This document shows, in pieces, positions 32,776 through 44,000 of a stretch of DNA of 64,000 bases. The position numbers and the translations under genes were made by a program. The stretch's first letter is position 1. Every line of letters begins with the position of its first letter. This DNA is from Botryosphaeria dothidea (taxonomy: Eukaryota; Ascomycota; Dothideomycetes; Botryosphaeriales; Botryosphaeriaceae): assembly GCA_011503125.2 (NCBI GenBank), contig WWBZ02000082.1:2108001-2172000 (forward strand), written 5' to 3'. A model generated the notes under the pieces. That model had not been told where the DNA came from. It did no database searches and saw only the letters and a list, made by a program, of their open reading frames with translations.

Positions 32776-34281
32776 AATGATTTCTTTGTGTGTTGTTGTG
32801 AATTGAATGTGTGTTTGGTGTGTAAGGAGAGTTGCAAGTTGGGGAGAATCTGAGCTACTTAAGTACTATTCTGCTGCCTCTATTTCTCACTATAAACGCG
32901 CCGGCTAAGCCGGTCTCTCGAAACTTGGCACAGGTGTGCCTGGGAACCGGTTCGATGAGAGTTCTAGTCTCGATCTGACATTCAGTTACACCAGATGCCG
33001 CGAACGGCGTGCGTGGATTGTCGGTTGCTGCGCTACCAAGACAGCTGAAAGATAACGTAGCATGACATCATCGGCGCCGGATTCCAGACCCTGATCTCTC
33101 AAGGGCGACAACCAAGTTTGACCTGACGGCGGCCCGGAGCCCGGCTCCATGCCTTGGGATAGGCAGGTGTACGAACTGCTCGGATGCCTGCCGAGCTGAA
33201 TGTTCAGTGGCCCCGTAGTTGCCATGGTGAGGGGCAGCTGGCGTAGTGCAGTCACGAGTCGTGGTACACTCGCGCGGGGCGCCTCGATGGCTGCGTAGCG
33301 GATGACGCCACCGGTGAGATCACTAGAGATCGCGGGCGGGGCTTTGGATCATAGAGAGGCAGGCTTGATGAAAGAGAATGCGCCGGTTGATCGATTGGCT
33401 ATGTGAGCTCCTGTGGTGACGAATGGTTTGACACAGTCGGCGCTTATTTGGAAAGGCGTTGCTGCGGTTGTTCGGGCTGCTGCGTAGACACGTACACGGC
33501 ACCTCTCGGAGAATTGATTCAATCGCCTCTAGAATGACCCTCTCGGTCGAAAGACAGTTCTGTTCGTTTCGCTTAATGATGCAGTTAAGAGTTCGTTTGT
33601 CATCGAAGCCTACGTTTACTCCGAGCCTGACGTCGATTGGCATCAGATAACACCGACCTGCCCTTGCTTCCAACCATGTCTTCCGACTCATGTCGCCGTC
33701 CAGCATAAACCTGCCTGTGCAAAGCCCCACGGATGATGAACCTCATCAAGAGATATGCAACAACTTGCAGTGCGGCGTCATTCCAATCGGCGATTAAGAC
33801 CTTACAACGCTTCCACGTGGAATAATTTAGGTTTCCAACATTCTTCAAACTGCATCCCAAATTTGGCAGGCACCCTGGCCCCAATATATCGATTGATCTA
33901 TTTTCAGAAACGTCCCTGATAACCTGCCGTTCTTTTCCCATACCAACCTCGCCGTTATTGCGCCACCCTTTTGCTTCTGCTTGCCTTGCTTGCGCCTCTA
34001 GTGTGCCTGCATCCCTTCACTGCTTCCGAAGGGCGCGGCAAGTGTTACCAACGTGTCCTAGGGGGATATACACGAATATGCCAAGTTGGATTATTGATGA
34101 AATCTCTTTCGCTAGGAGTTTGTAGAAATCAGCATGCTAGGGAAGAGTCGGCTACTTGGGAAGTCAGCAAGCACTATTCACTCAGTCGATTATCTCGCTA
34201 GTCCGACTGAGTCTCGTGTTAAATCAGCCGTACAGAACTTAATACTTCCCGGTCATGATTTTATCAACAACAAGTCAACAC
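32776..34281. other. Intergenic, no gene seen
   Basis: 1.5 kb between the hydrophilin-like gene and the tRNA-Val gene. Only short unsupported frames; the left end holds the promoter of the minus-strand gene. Confidence 0.45.
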
Positions 34282-34355
34282 GCGATGGTGGTGTAGTTGG
34301 TTATCACGTCAGTCTAACACACTGAAGGTCCTGGGTTCAAGTCCCGGCCGTCGTA
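34282..34355 (+). tRNA. tRNA-Val (anticodon AAC)
   Basis: Folds as a full cloverleaf. The acceptor stem GCGATGG pairs with CCGTCGT, with two wobble pairs. The D arm is GTG...CAC, the anticodon stem TCAGT/ACTGA has loop CTAACAC (anticodon AAC), and the T arm is CTGGG-TTCAAGT-CCCGG. The discriminator base is A. There is no intron, and a T5 terminator follows at 34368-34372. Confidence 0.9.
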
Positions 34356-34367
34356 TAAAATTGTTCC

Positions 34368-34372
34368 TTTTT
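34368..34372 (+). terminator. Pol III terminator of tRNA-Val
   Basis: T5 run 13 bases after the tRNA end, the usual RNA polymerase III stop. Confidence 0.6.
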
Positions 34373-34779
34373 GCTTTTGCATGCTGTGCATGAGTGGAAT
34401 GTGAAGAACGGAAGAGGAAAAATTTTCGCCATTAGTCTTGGCGGTACAAGTATTCCGGGCCGAGTGCCTTGGTGGTTGAGCATGCATAAACGAGGCGATA
34501 TCTGATTATCTGGGACTCTTTGACCGTGCAGAAACGTATGCTCGGCTATTCTGCGTAGCGGTCTTTTTGTGTTACGACTTCCTTCGCTGTAAAGTTTAGT
34601 GCATTTCGTACTTACTGTCCTTTCACTCATCGCCACGTCTAGGAGTGTTCTTCACGCTTACTCGCTCTTCTACTTAGCAGGAAAAATGAGGATACTTAAC
34701 GATTGCGGATCAACTTTATTTCCACGACTAAGGTGTCTCTGATGCCTCCAAACAGAAAAGATCTCTAGGTCTTCCCATA

Positions 34780-34884
34780 GTCTCTGTGGTCTAGTCGGTT
34801 ATGACGTCGGTCTCATATCGTTGATATGACTTCTTCGCAGAAGAAGCGATCCGAAGGTCCGCAGTTCGATTCTGCGTAGGGACA
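34780..34884 (+). tRNA. Intron-containing tRNA, anticodon CAT (probably Met)
   Basis: Acceptor GTCTCTG pairs with TAGGGAC, including two wobbles. The D arm is GTC...GAC and the T arm CGCAG-TTCGATT-CTGCG is perfect. Aligned on the tRNA-Val just upstream, the anticodon stem starts TCGGT and the loop reads CTCATA, giving anticodon CAT. An intron of about 31 nt follows position 37 and folds into a strong hairpin, CTTCTTC-GCA-GAAGAAG. The stem then closes with TCCGA, leaving one T-T mismatch next to the loop. Position-based reading gives Met; CTC (Glu) is the alternative if the loop is shifted by two bases. T8 follows directly. Confidence 0.72.
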
Positions 34885-34892
34885 TTTTTTTT
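34885..34892 (+). terminator. Pol III terminator of intron-containing tRNA
   Basis: T8 run directly after the discriminator base. Confidence 0.7.
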
Positions 34893-37687
34893 GGTTCTTT
34901 TGCTCTTTTGACATGGGTGCTGTTGCAGAAGCGTTTACCTTTTGCGAATGTGGGGCATGGGGCTTGGGGCAGGTGTCAAACCGCCGGTAGCTAGGTAGAA
35001 GTGCGATGGTGGCCAAGAAGGGTCCGTCCCGGCACGAGAATGGAGAAGACCCGTATCTCGCGATTATCATCCGAAATATCCAGAGTATGCATACATAGCT
35101 ACAGTTTTGATAGGAAACTGTTTGAGGAAAAGACTCTGCGACACGTCTGGTAGGAAGTGAATCTTTTTTGTCCTGAAACTGGGTTTTGGTTAAGATTGAC
35201 CACGTCTTGCAAAGCTCGGGAGAAGCAAGAGATCAAGGTTTGTTGAGGCGGAGTATCAAGCTCAGTGGAAAAGCATGCAGGGCAAGTACCAAGACTTGGG
35301 CGGATCGGCGCACGTTGTGTCCGCTGAATTTCGTCTCGCACACCAACCCTCACCTCTTTTCTCTCATTGGCAACCTCACCAAGCAATGACCACGACCCTG
35401 GAGTCAAGCCATCTCCCGAGTTGACGATCGCCCACACCACTTTGCACGCCATCGTCATTGAACTTCACGTGTGCGACACTGGTCCTGAATCGTTTACAAC
35501 ATTCAAACTCTGGTGCAGCGGCGCAGCCTCAACCGCTGCCCAACTGACTAACTCTTTTGCTATACTTCTATTTTCATCCCCCAATGCCGCGCTGACGTAC
35601 GTGGTTTCCTCGTTCTCTATGCGACTCCTCTCCTCTTCGTCGCAGATCCTGAACCAGCGCGCTCGATGAAGCGAGATCGTCACACGGCCAAGAGCACCGC
35701 CCATCCTCATACGGGCAATTGTCCAGCGGTCATGCGGACAGCAACCGAACCCGCCCAACTTCCACCTTACCGCTATAACCAGGTACTCGGATATCTCGGC
35801 TCCACGTGAAGATACCGGCAGATTATCATCGCCTCACCGCAGCCGCAGCGCCGACCGCGCATGACCTGTCGTTCTGCACCCGCTGCTTCAGAAGCGCCCA
35901 TCGCTCCTCCTTTCCTTTGGTGCCTTTGTGCCGTCGATCAGACAGCTTTATGCCACGGTCCAACCACCGCCGGCGCCTCGTGGCTGGCACGCGCCGGCGT
36001 GCGATCGTATCGTAAGCGCTTCCGTTGCGTTGACCCGAGAAACGTCCTCATCGCATATACTTCCACGGCTCTATTGCCATCAGGCCCTTTCGTGGCCTCA
36101 AGCGTGTCGCAACAACGATGATCATGCGGCTATGGCCAGCGCTTCTCAGGCGACGCAATGTCTGGCGGTGGCGACCAGGTTTGACTTGGCGTGGACGATA
36201 ACGCTGGGATAGGCGTTCGACGGAGGAGCGCTGAACCACGGAGTTCGGAGTAGGATATCGACGCGTGGATAGGTGAGGCGACGGTCGTCGCGACAGCTAT
36301 GTTCATCATGGCACGTCACATCTCCCAAGAGGTCGGTAGCTGTCTGCGGTAGCGGCTCTGGTAACCAAAGCTCAGGTCATAGTCTCATGGTCTCTAGGAT
36401 GCGCACGGTTGGCCGGCGGTCTTTTGCTTTGCAGTGCATCATAGACCCTGACGTCGTGAGGTAGGTGCTTATCTGAAAGTATGCCCGCTAAAATTTTTTC
36501 CCTCCGGCCATTCCCGCATATTGGCTTCACAGTTCTTCATTCTGCGCGTTGTGCTCCGGCAGATGATTGTGCCTGCTATTTGTGCCAGTCAATCGGTGCC
36601 AGCGAAATAGGGAAAGTGTTCCTAGATCTGTCTTCGGTCAGATGCAATCCTGACAGGCGCAATTCAGCTACAGATTGACGATGCCGTGGAATCATCTGTG
36701 CATACAAACAGCGTCTATTCCAGAAGCTTTCTTCAGTCATCGAAAGAGCTTCTCTTTTTATGTGTAGTTCTCTGCGTGCTGGGTTGTTTTACCAACCGCT
36801 GTTCCCGGAACCCACGATTTGCCTGCATCTCGAGTCTTTCCCATGGCCTTGAAGCATACTTCATCAATCAGTGGAAGAACAAAATAGGCTTTTAGCAGGG
36901 CCGCGTCGTCTCCACCCTACTGCTCCTTCTCAGTGGATCTGTAGGACTAAATCACCAACGAACATGCTTCTTTGATAGCAACCAAATATGAGAAGAGTAT
37001 TTTAATATCAAATGTTAATTGCTCAAACCGTTCGGCCAGTTCTCTTTCACGTCTTGACGCTACTTTGAATTCTACACGTTAGTCCCATTTCGATGCTTAT
37101 AGATCAACATGTGCTGGGTCGATATCTTTCACTGAGATGGCTCGCTTCACCACGGCAAAATCTCCTCCCCTTACCCAGACGCAAAACAACGGTCCAGAAT
37201 TGCGACTTGAATGAGCAACTGAAGATTGGGAATTTTTACTTTTTTCAATTGGTGAGGTGTGGCCTCAGACTAGGAAGACTCTGTCAACCGTAACCTCCAA
37301 ACTGTGATGCGGTGACGTGCTGTCTTCCTTTTTAGGCGTAGGTCAGTTGAGGGCCGGCCAATGAAAGCGTCCAGCGGCTTTATGTAAGCTCTGGAGAGGC
37401 TGGGTGGTTTAGAGCACTGTCCTCCAGGGTATAAAACCCCTCTTCGTCCTCATCTACCGCGTCACTCTTCCCTTACTCCTCAACTTCGTCAAACTTTCCG
37501 GTACGAACCCCATCCTCGTCCCAAAACCTGGGAAATATCCTACGAGCAAAGAGCTGCAGGTGAGCCCTCTCTGCGAGTCTTCTGTCTTGAAGTCCAAGTT
37601 ACCCACACTTCTTACAGAAAGTTGGAACAACACATCGCCAGCAATCACTCCACCAACATCACCTCACTGGCTCAGAGCCTTACCACC
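34893..37687. other. Intergenic, no gene seen
   Basis: About 2.8 kb between the second tRNA and the possible gene at 37688. Only short frames without domains occur. The right end contains a TATA box and a C/T-rich leader for the 37688 candidate. Confidence 0.4.
37430..37436 (+). promoter_or_regulatory. TATA box upstream of candidate gene
   Basis: TATAAAA followed by a C/T-rich stretch, as in fungal core promoters. A probable leader intron with GTGAGC donor and TTACAG acceptor spans about 37561-37617. Confidence 0.45.
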
Positions 37688-38276
37688 ATGGAATCACAAG
37701 CAAGAGTCTCTCGCGCTCGCGACAACATACGGGATCAACTATCCCTGTCAGCCTGGTTCATCTGGGAGGACTTCTTCACTTCTGCCACACATGAGCGGGT
37801 TTCCGGTCGCCTCACTGTGTCTCGGTAAGCTCACCTCTTCCATACCTCACATACAACCCGTTCCCAACCATGTTTCCAGCCGCAACATCACCACCATACC
37901 GCACAGAATTCTTCACGCGCAGTCGCTGCAGTACCTTCAATCTCTGTACCCTCCGCAGCTCCACATTCCTCATTACTCCTACATCCTCCGCATTCGCAAC
38001 CTCAACCTCCAGCCCCCACCGCAGTTCCTCCTCAATCTTCGAGTCCGCCTGCGGACTCCCTTAATTGGGTACCCTTTCAATGCCTGTCAGCTCACCAGCG
38101 GGCACGGCGTCATCCATGGTGTTCATGTCTATGGAAGGCTGGCTTTCTCAAGGGTCCGGAATGGTCTACTGCATCGGAAGGCTAAAGTGAGGGTCCGCAA
38201 CTGTGGGGCCAAACCTGCACCCCTTACAGACTTCACTTCTTCTGTGATCTTTGCGTTGAAGATCCGCAACTACTGA
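37688..38276 (+). CDS. Possible orphan gene, hypothetical protein
   Basis: Tentative two-exon gene. The start has an ideal context (ACCACCATGG). Exon 1 (37688-37824) encodes a sensible stretch with RDNIRDQLSLSAWFIWEDFF, and a canonical 55-nt intron (37825-37879) follows. Exon 2 (37880-38276) stays open to a TGA, for 177 residues in total. A TATA box, pyrimidine-rich leader and likely leader intron support transcription. Against it: exon 2 has an unusual Leu/Pro/Arg-rich composition, a second frame is also open there, and no domain is recognisable. It could be a lineage-specific gene, a wrongly spliced longer gene or a non-coding transcript. Confidence 0.33.
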
Positions 38277-39204
38277 AGTTGCGGCTTCCGGAGACTCAGT
38301 TTCACTCCGTTATGCCTGAAAATGGTCCGGTGGCTACTTGATGTTATTTCATTCCTATGCTTGCTTTTTCGAGACCAGACTCATGAGGCGAAGGGTGTGT
38401 TTCCCCGGGAGAATTTATGGGACCTCATGAAGCAACACTGGGCAAAATCGGCGCTATTTTTGGGAGAGGGACGCTGATAGACTCACCAATACCAAAAACT
38501 TCCACCCAGATAACATTTTTTGTGATTTGACCGTATGTCCAGGACACAACACTCGATCGCCATAGTCTCAAGTTTTATTTTGGTGAAGGGCCTCCCCCAA
38601 TCATCAACGCGACGCGCATTTGGACGAATACGAAGACGTCCGCGGGGATCCGCAAGCGGAACGATAGCGGTTCCGCCGATGCCCTTGACTTTGTCCGCGA
38701 CGTCATGATCAAATCTGCTCAACCGACTCAGCAAGCACGACGGCGCACACCAGGCCGAATCATACACTGCGTTTGAAGTTGTGCTTGCCCAGCCTATGGC
38801 GTGTTGTTCCGGTCACCCATGTAAGAGCCTCAAGTGAGAGCGCGCCGATCTTACCCCGCCGTTTCCCCTTCCGCCTATCCGGAGACGGGAGGATTCGGCT
38901 GCTTCGAAGTGCACCATTTGCATAGGGCTGAAACCTCACTAAAGGACTCTTGACAGAGACACTGATTGCGAGGTGCTGTTCGTTCAAAAGGTATGCATGT
39001 ACAAAAGAACATCTCCCACCACTCTATCCCAAGCGGGCCACAGGGAGAGAATCTTTGCCCAGAAAAAGAAATGCGGATTGCAGGGCCAATGCAGAGCTTG
39101 CTTGAAGCAACCTCCTCCTCCATCTCAACAGACATGACTTATACCCCATCCCATGCCAACTTCGTTGTCCCATCGTCACGATTTCCCTCATCACTTCACT
39201 TTCC
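38277..39204. other. Intergenic, no gene seen
   Basis: About 930 bases with no supportable gene between the orphan candidate and the NIS1-like gene. Confidence 0.4.
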
Positions 39205-39763
39205 TTAGAAGCCCTTGAACCCATAGAAGACGCTGGTCGCCTTCTCGCCCGAGACTATCTCGTCAGAGGCACCGGCCACGTCGCCGACGTTGACGGTGAC
39301 GTTGAAGAAGTCCAGGTCGGGCGCGTGGTACTCGGAGGTGAGGGACAGCGTCGAGACGGTCAGGACGGCTTCACCCTTGGTGAAGTTGGCCGGCACGTAC
39401 ATGCTGAAGGGGCTGTCGTTTGTGATGTCGTTGTACCCTTGAGAGGAGGGGAAAGGAACGTCAGCTACTGCTCCACCAATCCCATCTTGGGTGACCGGGA
39501 GGCGCATGCTTACAGGGTCCGAGGTAGGTCTCGCGCAGGACCTCGCTGCCGAGGATGCCGGCGTGGTCGGTGCCGGCGGGCGTCAGGCCGAAGACGATCA
39601 GGATGTTCTCGATCTGCTGCGTGGTGCTCTCGCTGCCGACGGTGACGGTGAAGTTCTGGCCCGGGGCGAGGTTCTTGGGCGCGTGGATGCCGTTGAAGAA
39701 GGAGTGGGCGGAGGCCAGAGGGGCGGCGAGGAGGCCGGTGACGAGGGCGATCTTGGAGAACAT
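39205..39763 (-). CDS. Small secreted protein, NIS1-like effector family
   Basis: Predicted 160-residue secreted protein, exons 39763-39514 and 39437-39205. A signal peptide covers about residues 1-19 (MFSKIALVTGLLAAPLASA). The mature part reads as one beta-rich domain: GIHAPKNLAPGQNFTV, IENILIVFGL, ETYLGPWYND, MYVPANFTKGEAVLTVSTLSL and FFNVTVNVGD. This order and spacing match the NIS1 family, first described as a secreted effector of Colletotrichum that dampens plant immune receptor signalling; relatives occur in many ascomycetes and basidiomycetes, including saprotrophs. Several N-glycosylation sites are present and Cys residues are almost absent. Family assignment is from recognised pattern, without a search; a plant-interaction role is inference. 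Confidence 0.72.
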
Positions 39764-42654
39764 CGTGATTGATGTGTTTGGTTTTTGGTTTGGGCTGTTG
39801 AAAACGAGTGTCGTGGAGTCGGGATGTATTCGTTGTTGGTTTGGTTGGTGATTGGATTGAACTCTTGTCTGTAGAGACTCGCCCGCTCTTAAGTATTGCT
39901 CGCTCCGTAGCTATCCACGCATTGCTTCATGATGGCGGTGCTGGAAAATCATCTGTTTGGTTTCGTCAAACACGAGGTCCGCGCAGCAGGGCCTCCCGGG
40001 AGCAGGTCGCTCTCCGCTGGCCGTTCAGCGTTTCAGCATGGGCGGTAATGGCGATCTACAGAAACTATCGTCTGGTTTTACGAGAAAAGCTGGGGAGCGG
40101 CAGTGCGTACACGCACTAAAGAGTGGGTGCCTCGATTAGCGGGATATATGTCGCGCCGGCAAGGCGTTCTTTTTGCAAACGCAACTGCGTACTAGTAGCA
40201 CAACACCATCTAGCGAGCCGAGCATCATGCGCAAAAGCCCCTTTTCGAACATACGACGGCCTGCTCTGAACTTCTTGACATGGTAAGAAAAGGACCGCCT
40301 GCAGACGGCAAGACGAAGTATAGAACCGTATTGTGTCAAGCTGCTTCTCACCCAAAGGCCTGGATTAAGCATGACTTCCTTTGACAAGATGCACAGTCCC
40401 AAGGCTTTGGGATCTTGCGAAGCCAAAATGATGGTATGACAGGCGTAACGTTTCGACAGACAAGCCTCGCCGAGACTTTCCCGATCGAGCAAAGATGGCA
40501 ACACTTGCATCTTGCGTTACGTCTATGTGTAATTGCACACGATCCATCCCATTCCAAGGTTCTCGGGGGTCTGGTGAACTCACATCGCTGCTGGTTATAT
40601 GTCTCTGGCTCTTTGCCGCCCTGAGCTTGAGCGACACCCTCTGTTTGGTAGGCAACACTGCACAGAATCAAAGGCCAGAGATACCAAATGGCTGGGCTTA
40701 TACGCTGCTCAAGGGCTGGATGAACTTCCACCATCAATTCATTCTCGCCGAAGAGTTGCTGGCAAACACACAAGAGTAACACTGCCACTTTCGTCTCTGG
40801 ATCAGCCACAAATCCAGAGCTACCTGCAAGCCCACCCCTGCAAATAAAGGGGGGAACAAGACGAGACGGAGCCGTGCGGAAAGTGGGCCACCTGCTCCCA
40901 TTCATGACCGTAGATTTTAGTGCCTAGACGTTGAGGCTATGAAAATTAGGACGAAGACGAGGCACACTTCCTGTGCCCTGTGCGCTATGTTTCTGGCATG
41001 TCCGCCTGCGGTTATTTCCGTTGGAGCGATCGAACATTTTAACCTTCCTTAAGGACCGTGGCGCAGTGAACCGCTCTGGCCTTCTCTAAAGTTGAGCTCC
41101 AGAGGATCCAGAGCTGAAAAGGAGATATAGCTGAATGAAAGATTTTGTACTTTGGTCATGTCTTGATCAGCCTTTCCTATATCGTTGGCCCATTAATGCT
41201 TCCACTCGACTCTTTCATACCAAGGCTAAAATGCTAGAGCACGAAGCTGCGCTTGATTTTTCGTAACAGGGCGACGACTAAGTTTAGAAGCACTTGGTTT
41301 CGGGGGTGGTATTCCTGGCTTCGGGTATGTGCAACACGGGCCGCAAGGCTGATCTAAAATGTGCCTTGTACCCGAGGCCTGGCGGAGTCACCCGATCGGA
41401 TCTGATGAGATCCCATAGCACGGGCCCATTTGCTTGAGAACAGGCTTGAGAGGCGCAAATATAGAGAGGCCGCAGCTGACAGTGCTGAACGCGATGTTCC
41501 CATAAATTAAGGCCAGATAGAGGCTACGTGGGGGGTTGAAGCATTCATCCATATTGTTTTGTCGCTAGAAACAGTATACACTGGCATCTGGACGAACGCT
41601 TCAACTCCGAATAAAGTTGAGTTTACTAAAGACCATCACCGCTGACCGGACTACAGACACTCTGCAAGCAGCGCGTATCGAAAGTCGTTTCTCTCGAAGC
41701 TATCCGTTGTGAATCCGAATGTACTATGTGGATGTTAAGGCCCGAATTCTGCATTGCTCAAACGGTAATTGTGATTTCAACATACTTATCTATTTCCTGA
41801 ACGCCCAATGACTCTTGAATTTTCCCGGAAGTTCTCCGCCTAGAGGTAAGTCTTTCCTGCAAACGAGGTCGAAGATGCCTTGATATTCAAGAGGATTTGG
41901 GTGCGAGCCTGCTTCAAAGGAAGCCAGCAAAGGTTATATTGATGATAGTATTTAGAATTCAGAAATGAACCCGGTTTCATGGACAGTCTCTCAGAGTTCC
42001 GCGTAAGAGCAGAGGGCGATTTTCCTGACAGCGGAGGCTAAGCCCAGTCGAGCGAGCCGTCCTCAATGACGTTATCCCGCCGCCATACCCGCTCCAATCC
42101 CTGTCGGCGATCATGGATTCCAAACGGCCCACCAGCCGAGCCGTCTTCGCGGGTGTGCCGCACTGCATTCGCTGAACTCGCATCATAGAGATGCCAAAAG
42201 AAGGAAGCGCCAGAGTCAGACCAGCTTTAGTGCAGAATGGTCCTCCCATGATGTTCTTTCGATTGCGAAGCCCTTGTTCGAGACATCCCATCTGGACAAC
42301 TCAAGATGACGTAAATGCCTGCTTGTTTCGTCGTTCTTTCCTTCACGTTGCTCGTATTGTGACTTGTAGTAGACTACGATAGCCACGGTTGTCGTTCCTT
42401 TTGAGAATCTAAGGTTCAGAGCATGCTAAAACCAGCAGACATTGCAATGTAGCACATGTACTTGTGGCTTGGCGGTGCCACTTGGCGCTTGGAACCAGCG
42501 TCTTGGTGACGTCGGAAAATCAACTAAGGTATGTCAAGCCTCTTGACAGCGAGAATGGCTACTCTCGGCATCTGCTTTAAGTTTCTGAGCCACCCGAAAG
42601 GTTGCTGGATGGAGCCCTCAGCGAAAACAACGCTCATATCTCCGCAAGCTGGGT
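39764..42654. other. Intergenic, no gene seen
   Basis: About 2.9 kb. From about 40900 to 41970 there are hardly any open frames on either strand. A 185-codon minus-strand frame at 40348-40905 is not supported by anything else. Nothing resembles a transposon. Confidence 0.45.
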
Positions 42655-44000
42655 ATGGTTCAACAAGACGGCCCAGGGCCTTCGCAGCGAAATGAATCCA
42701 ACGGGCAGAGCCACGCTCACCGTGATCCCCGAGAGGTAACATGGAAGGAGCGGATATCCCACTTCACATGGGTGAGGTCGAAGACGCTTCTCTTGCGCAC
42801 ATTTAAAGCTAACGAGTCAGTCATGGTTCGAGTGCACGATGGCCACGGGTGCGATGGCCTCTCTGATGGCCCAACAAACCCTTCAAGTTTGATGGCTTGA
42901 TGACCATAGGAAAAACATTCTTCATCCTGGATCTTGTACTTTTTGTGGCTTTTTGCATCTGCATCGCAGTGCGTTTCATCATGAGCCCACGAGCCTTGGG
43001 GCTTTCTCTGCACCATCCACGAGAATCATTCTTTTTCGGGACGTTCTGGTACGACTGTTACTTCTGAGATGCTGATGCGGAATAAATTGCTGACGCCCCG
43101 ATGCTTAGGGTCTCTATTGCCTTCATCCTCTACAATACTCAACTGTATGGTGTTCCGTCCTGCGGTCCGTGGTTGGTGCGGACGCTCGAAATTCTCTTCT
43201 GGTTATATGCCGGCTGCGCATTACTCGTCGTGGTCTTCCAATACCATGTGATCTTCGATGAAGAACAACTTCCAGTCGCAGAAGCCATGCCGGCGTGGTT
43301 ACTGCCAGCTTATCCATTCCTGGTTCTCGGCCCGCTGGCCGCAGTGCTAGAATATTCGCAGCCGCCGGACCGAGGTCTACCAATAATGATCGGAGGCATT
43401 ACGTTCGCAGGGTTTGGCTGGAGCATCGCGTTCATCATGTACACCTTGTACTTTACGCGGCTGATCAACAGCGAAATCCCGCCAGAACGGGAGCGACCGG
43501 GGATGTTCTTGGCCGTGGGCCCGGCTGCATACACGTCGAATACGTTGGTTGCATTGGGAAGTGATGCGCCGAAGATCTTGCCGCCAGCTTACTTAGGTAT
43601 CGATAGCGTGCCAGCGGGTGATGTTTGGAAGGCTATTGGTGTACCGGCGGGAATCTTTCTGTGGCTGTTGGGATTCTGGTTCTTTGCGTTGGGCAGTATA
43701 TCGGTCATTTATGGATGGAAGAAGATGGAGTTCTCGCTAGTCTGCTGGAGTTTCATCTTCCCGCAGGTTGGTTTGACGATTGCGGCGATTCAGATTGGAG
43801 AAGTTCTGGAGAGTGACGGGATCAGAGGCGTGACGAGCGCGATGTCGATATTGTTGGTCACTGGCTGGTTTCTCGTGGCGGCAGCGACCGTCCGAGGGGT
43901 GTGGGAGAGGAAAGTCTTGTGGTCGGGGATGGATGAAGACGTGGATGACATTGAAGCTCGACCAGCGGACGAAGAATTCGCGAAGAAGAGGCGAGATTAG
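42655..44000 (+). CDS. TDT-family transporter (malate/sulfite type) with one frameshift
   Basis: Membrane transporter of the tellurite-resistance/dicarboxylate (TDT) family, which includes fungal malate permease Mae1 and sulfite pump Ssu1. Exons 42655-42771, 42821-43048 and 43109-44000 use canonical sites. Family marks are WKERISHFTWSWF across the first splice, TMATGAMASLMA, SLHHPRESFFFGTFW running across the second splice into VSIAFILYNTQLYGVPSCGPWL, and about ten hydrophobic segments. At about 42869-42872 one extra base in a CCC run shifts the frame; a CC run would give MANKPFKFDGLMTIGK and restore a protein of about 411 residues. The downstream 299 codons are clean. Mae1-like versus Ssu1-like substrate cannot be decided here. 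Confidence 0.8.

Noticed and set aside
37381..37440. tRNA-like stretch before the orphan gene
   Set aside because: It has a D-arm-like run but no complementary acceptor or T arm; the TATA box there fits a protein-gene promoter better.
40348..40905. 185-codon minus-strand open frame
   Set aside because: Starts with ATG but has no domain, no signal peptide, no splice-supported extension and no promoter feature; overlaps other equally long frames.
39764..42654. Possible transposon relic or RIP-mutated island
   Set aside because: Frame-poor, but base composition is near even and there are no terminal repeats or transposase fragments.
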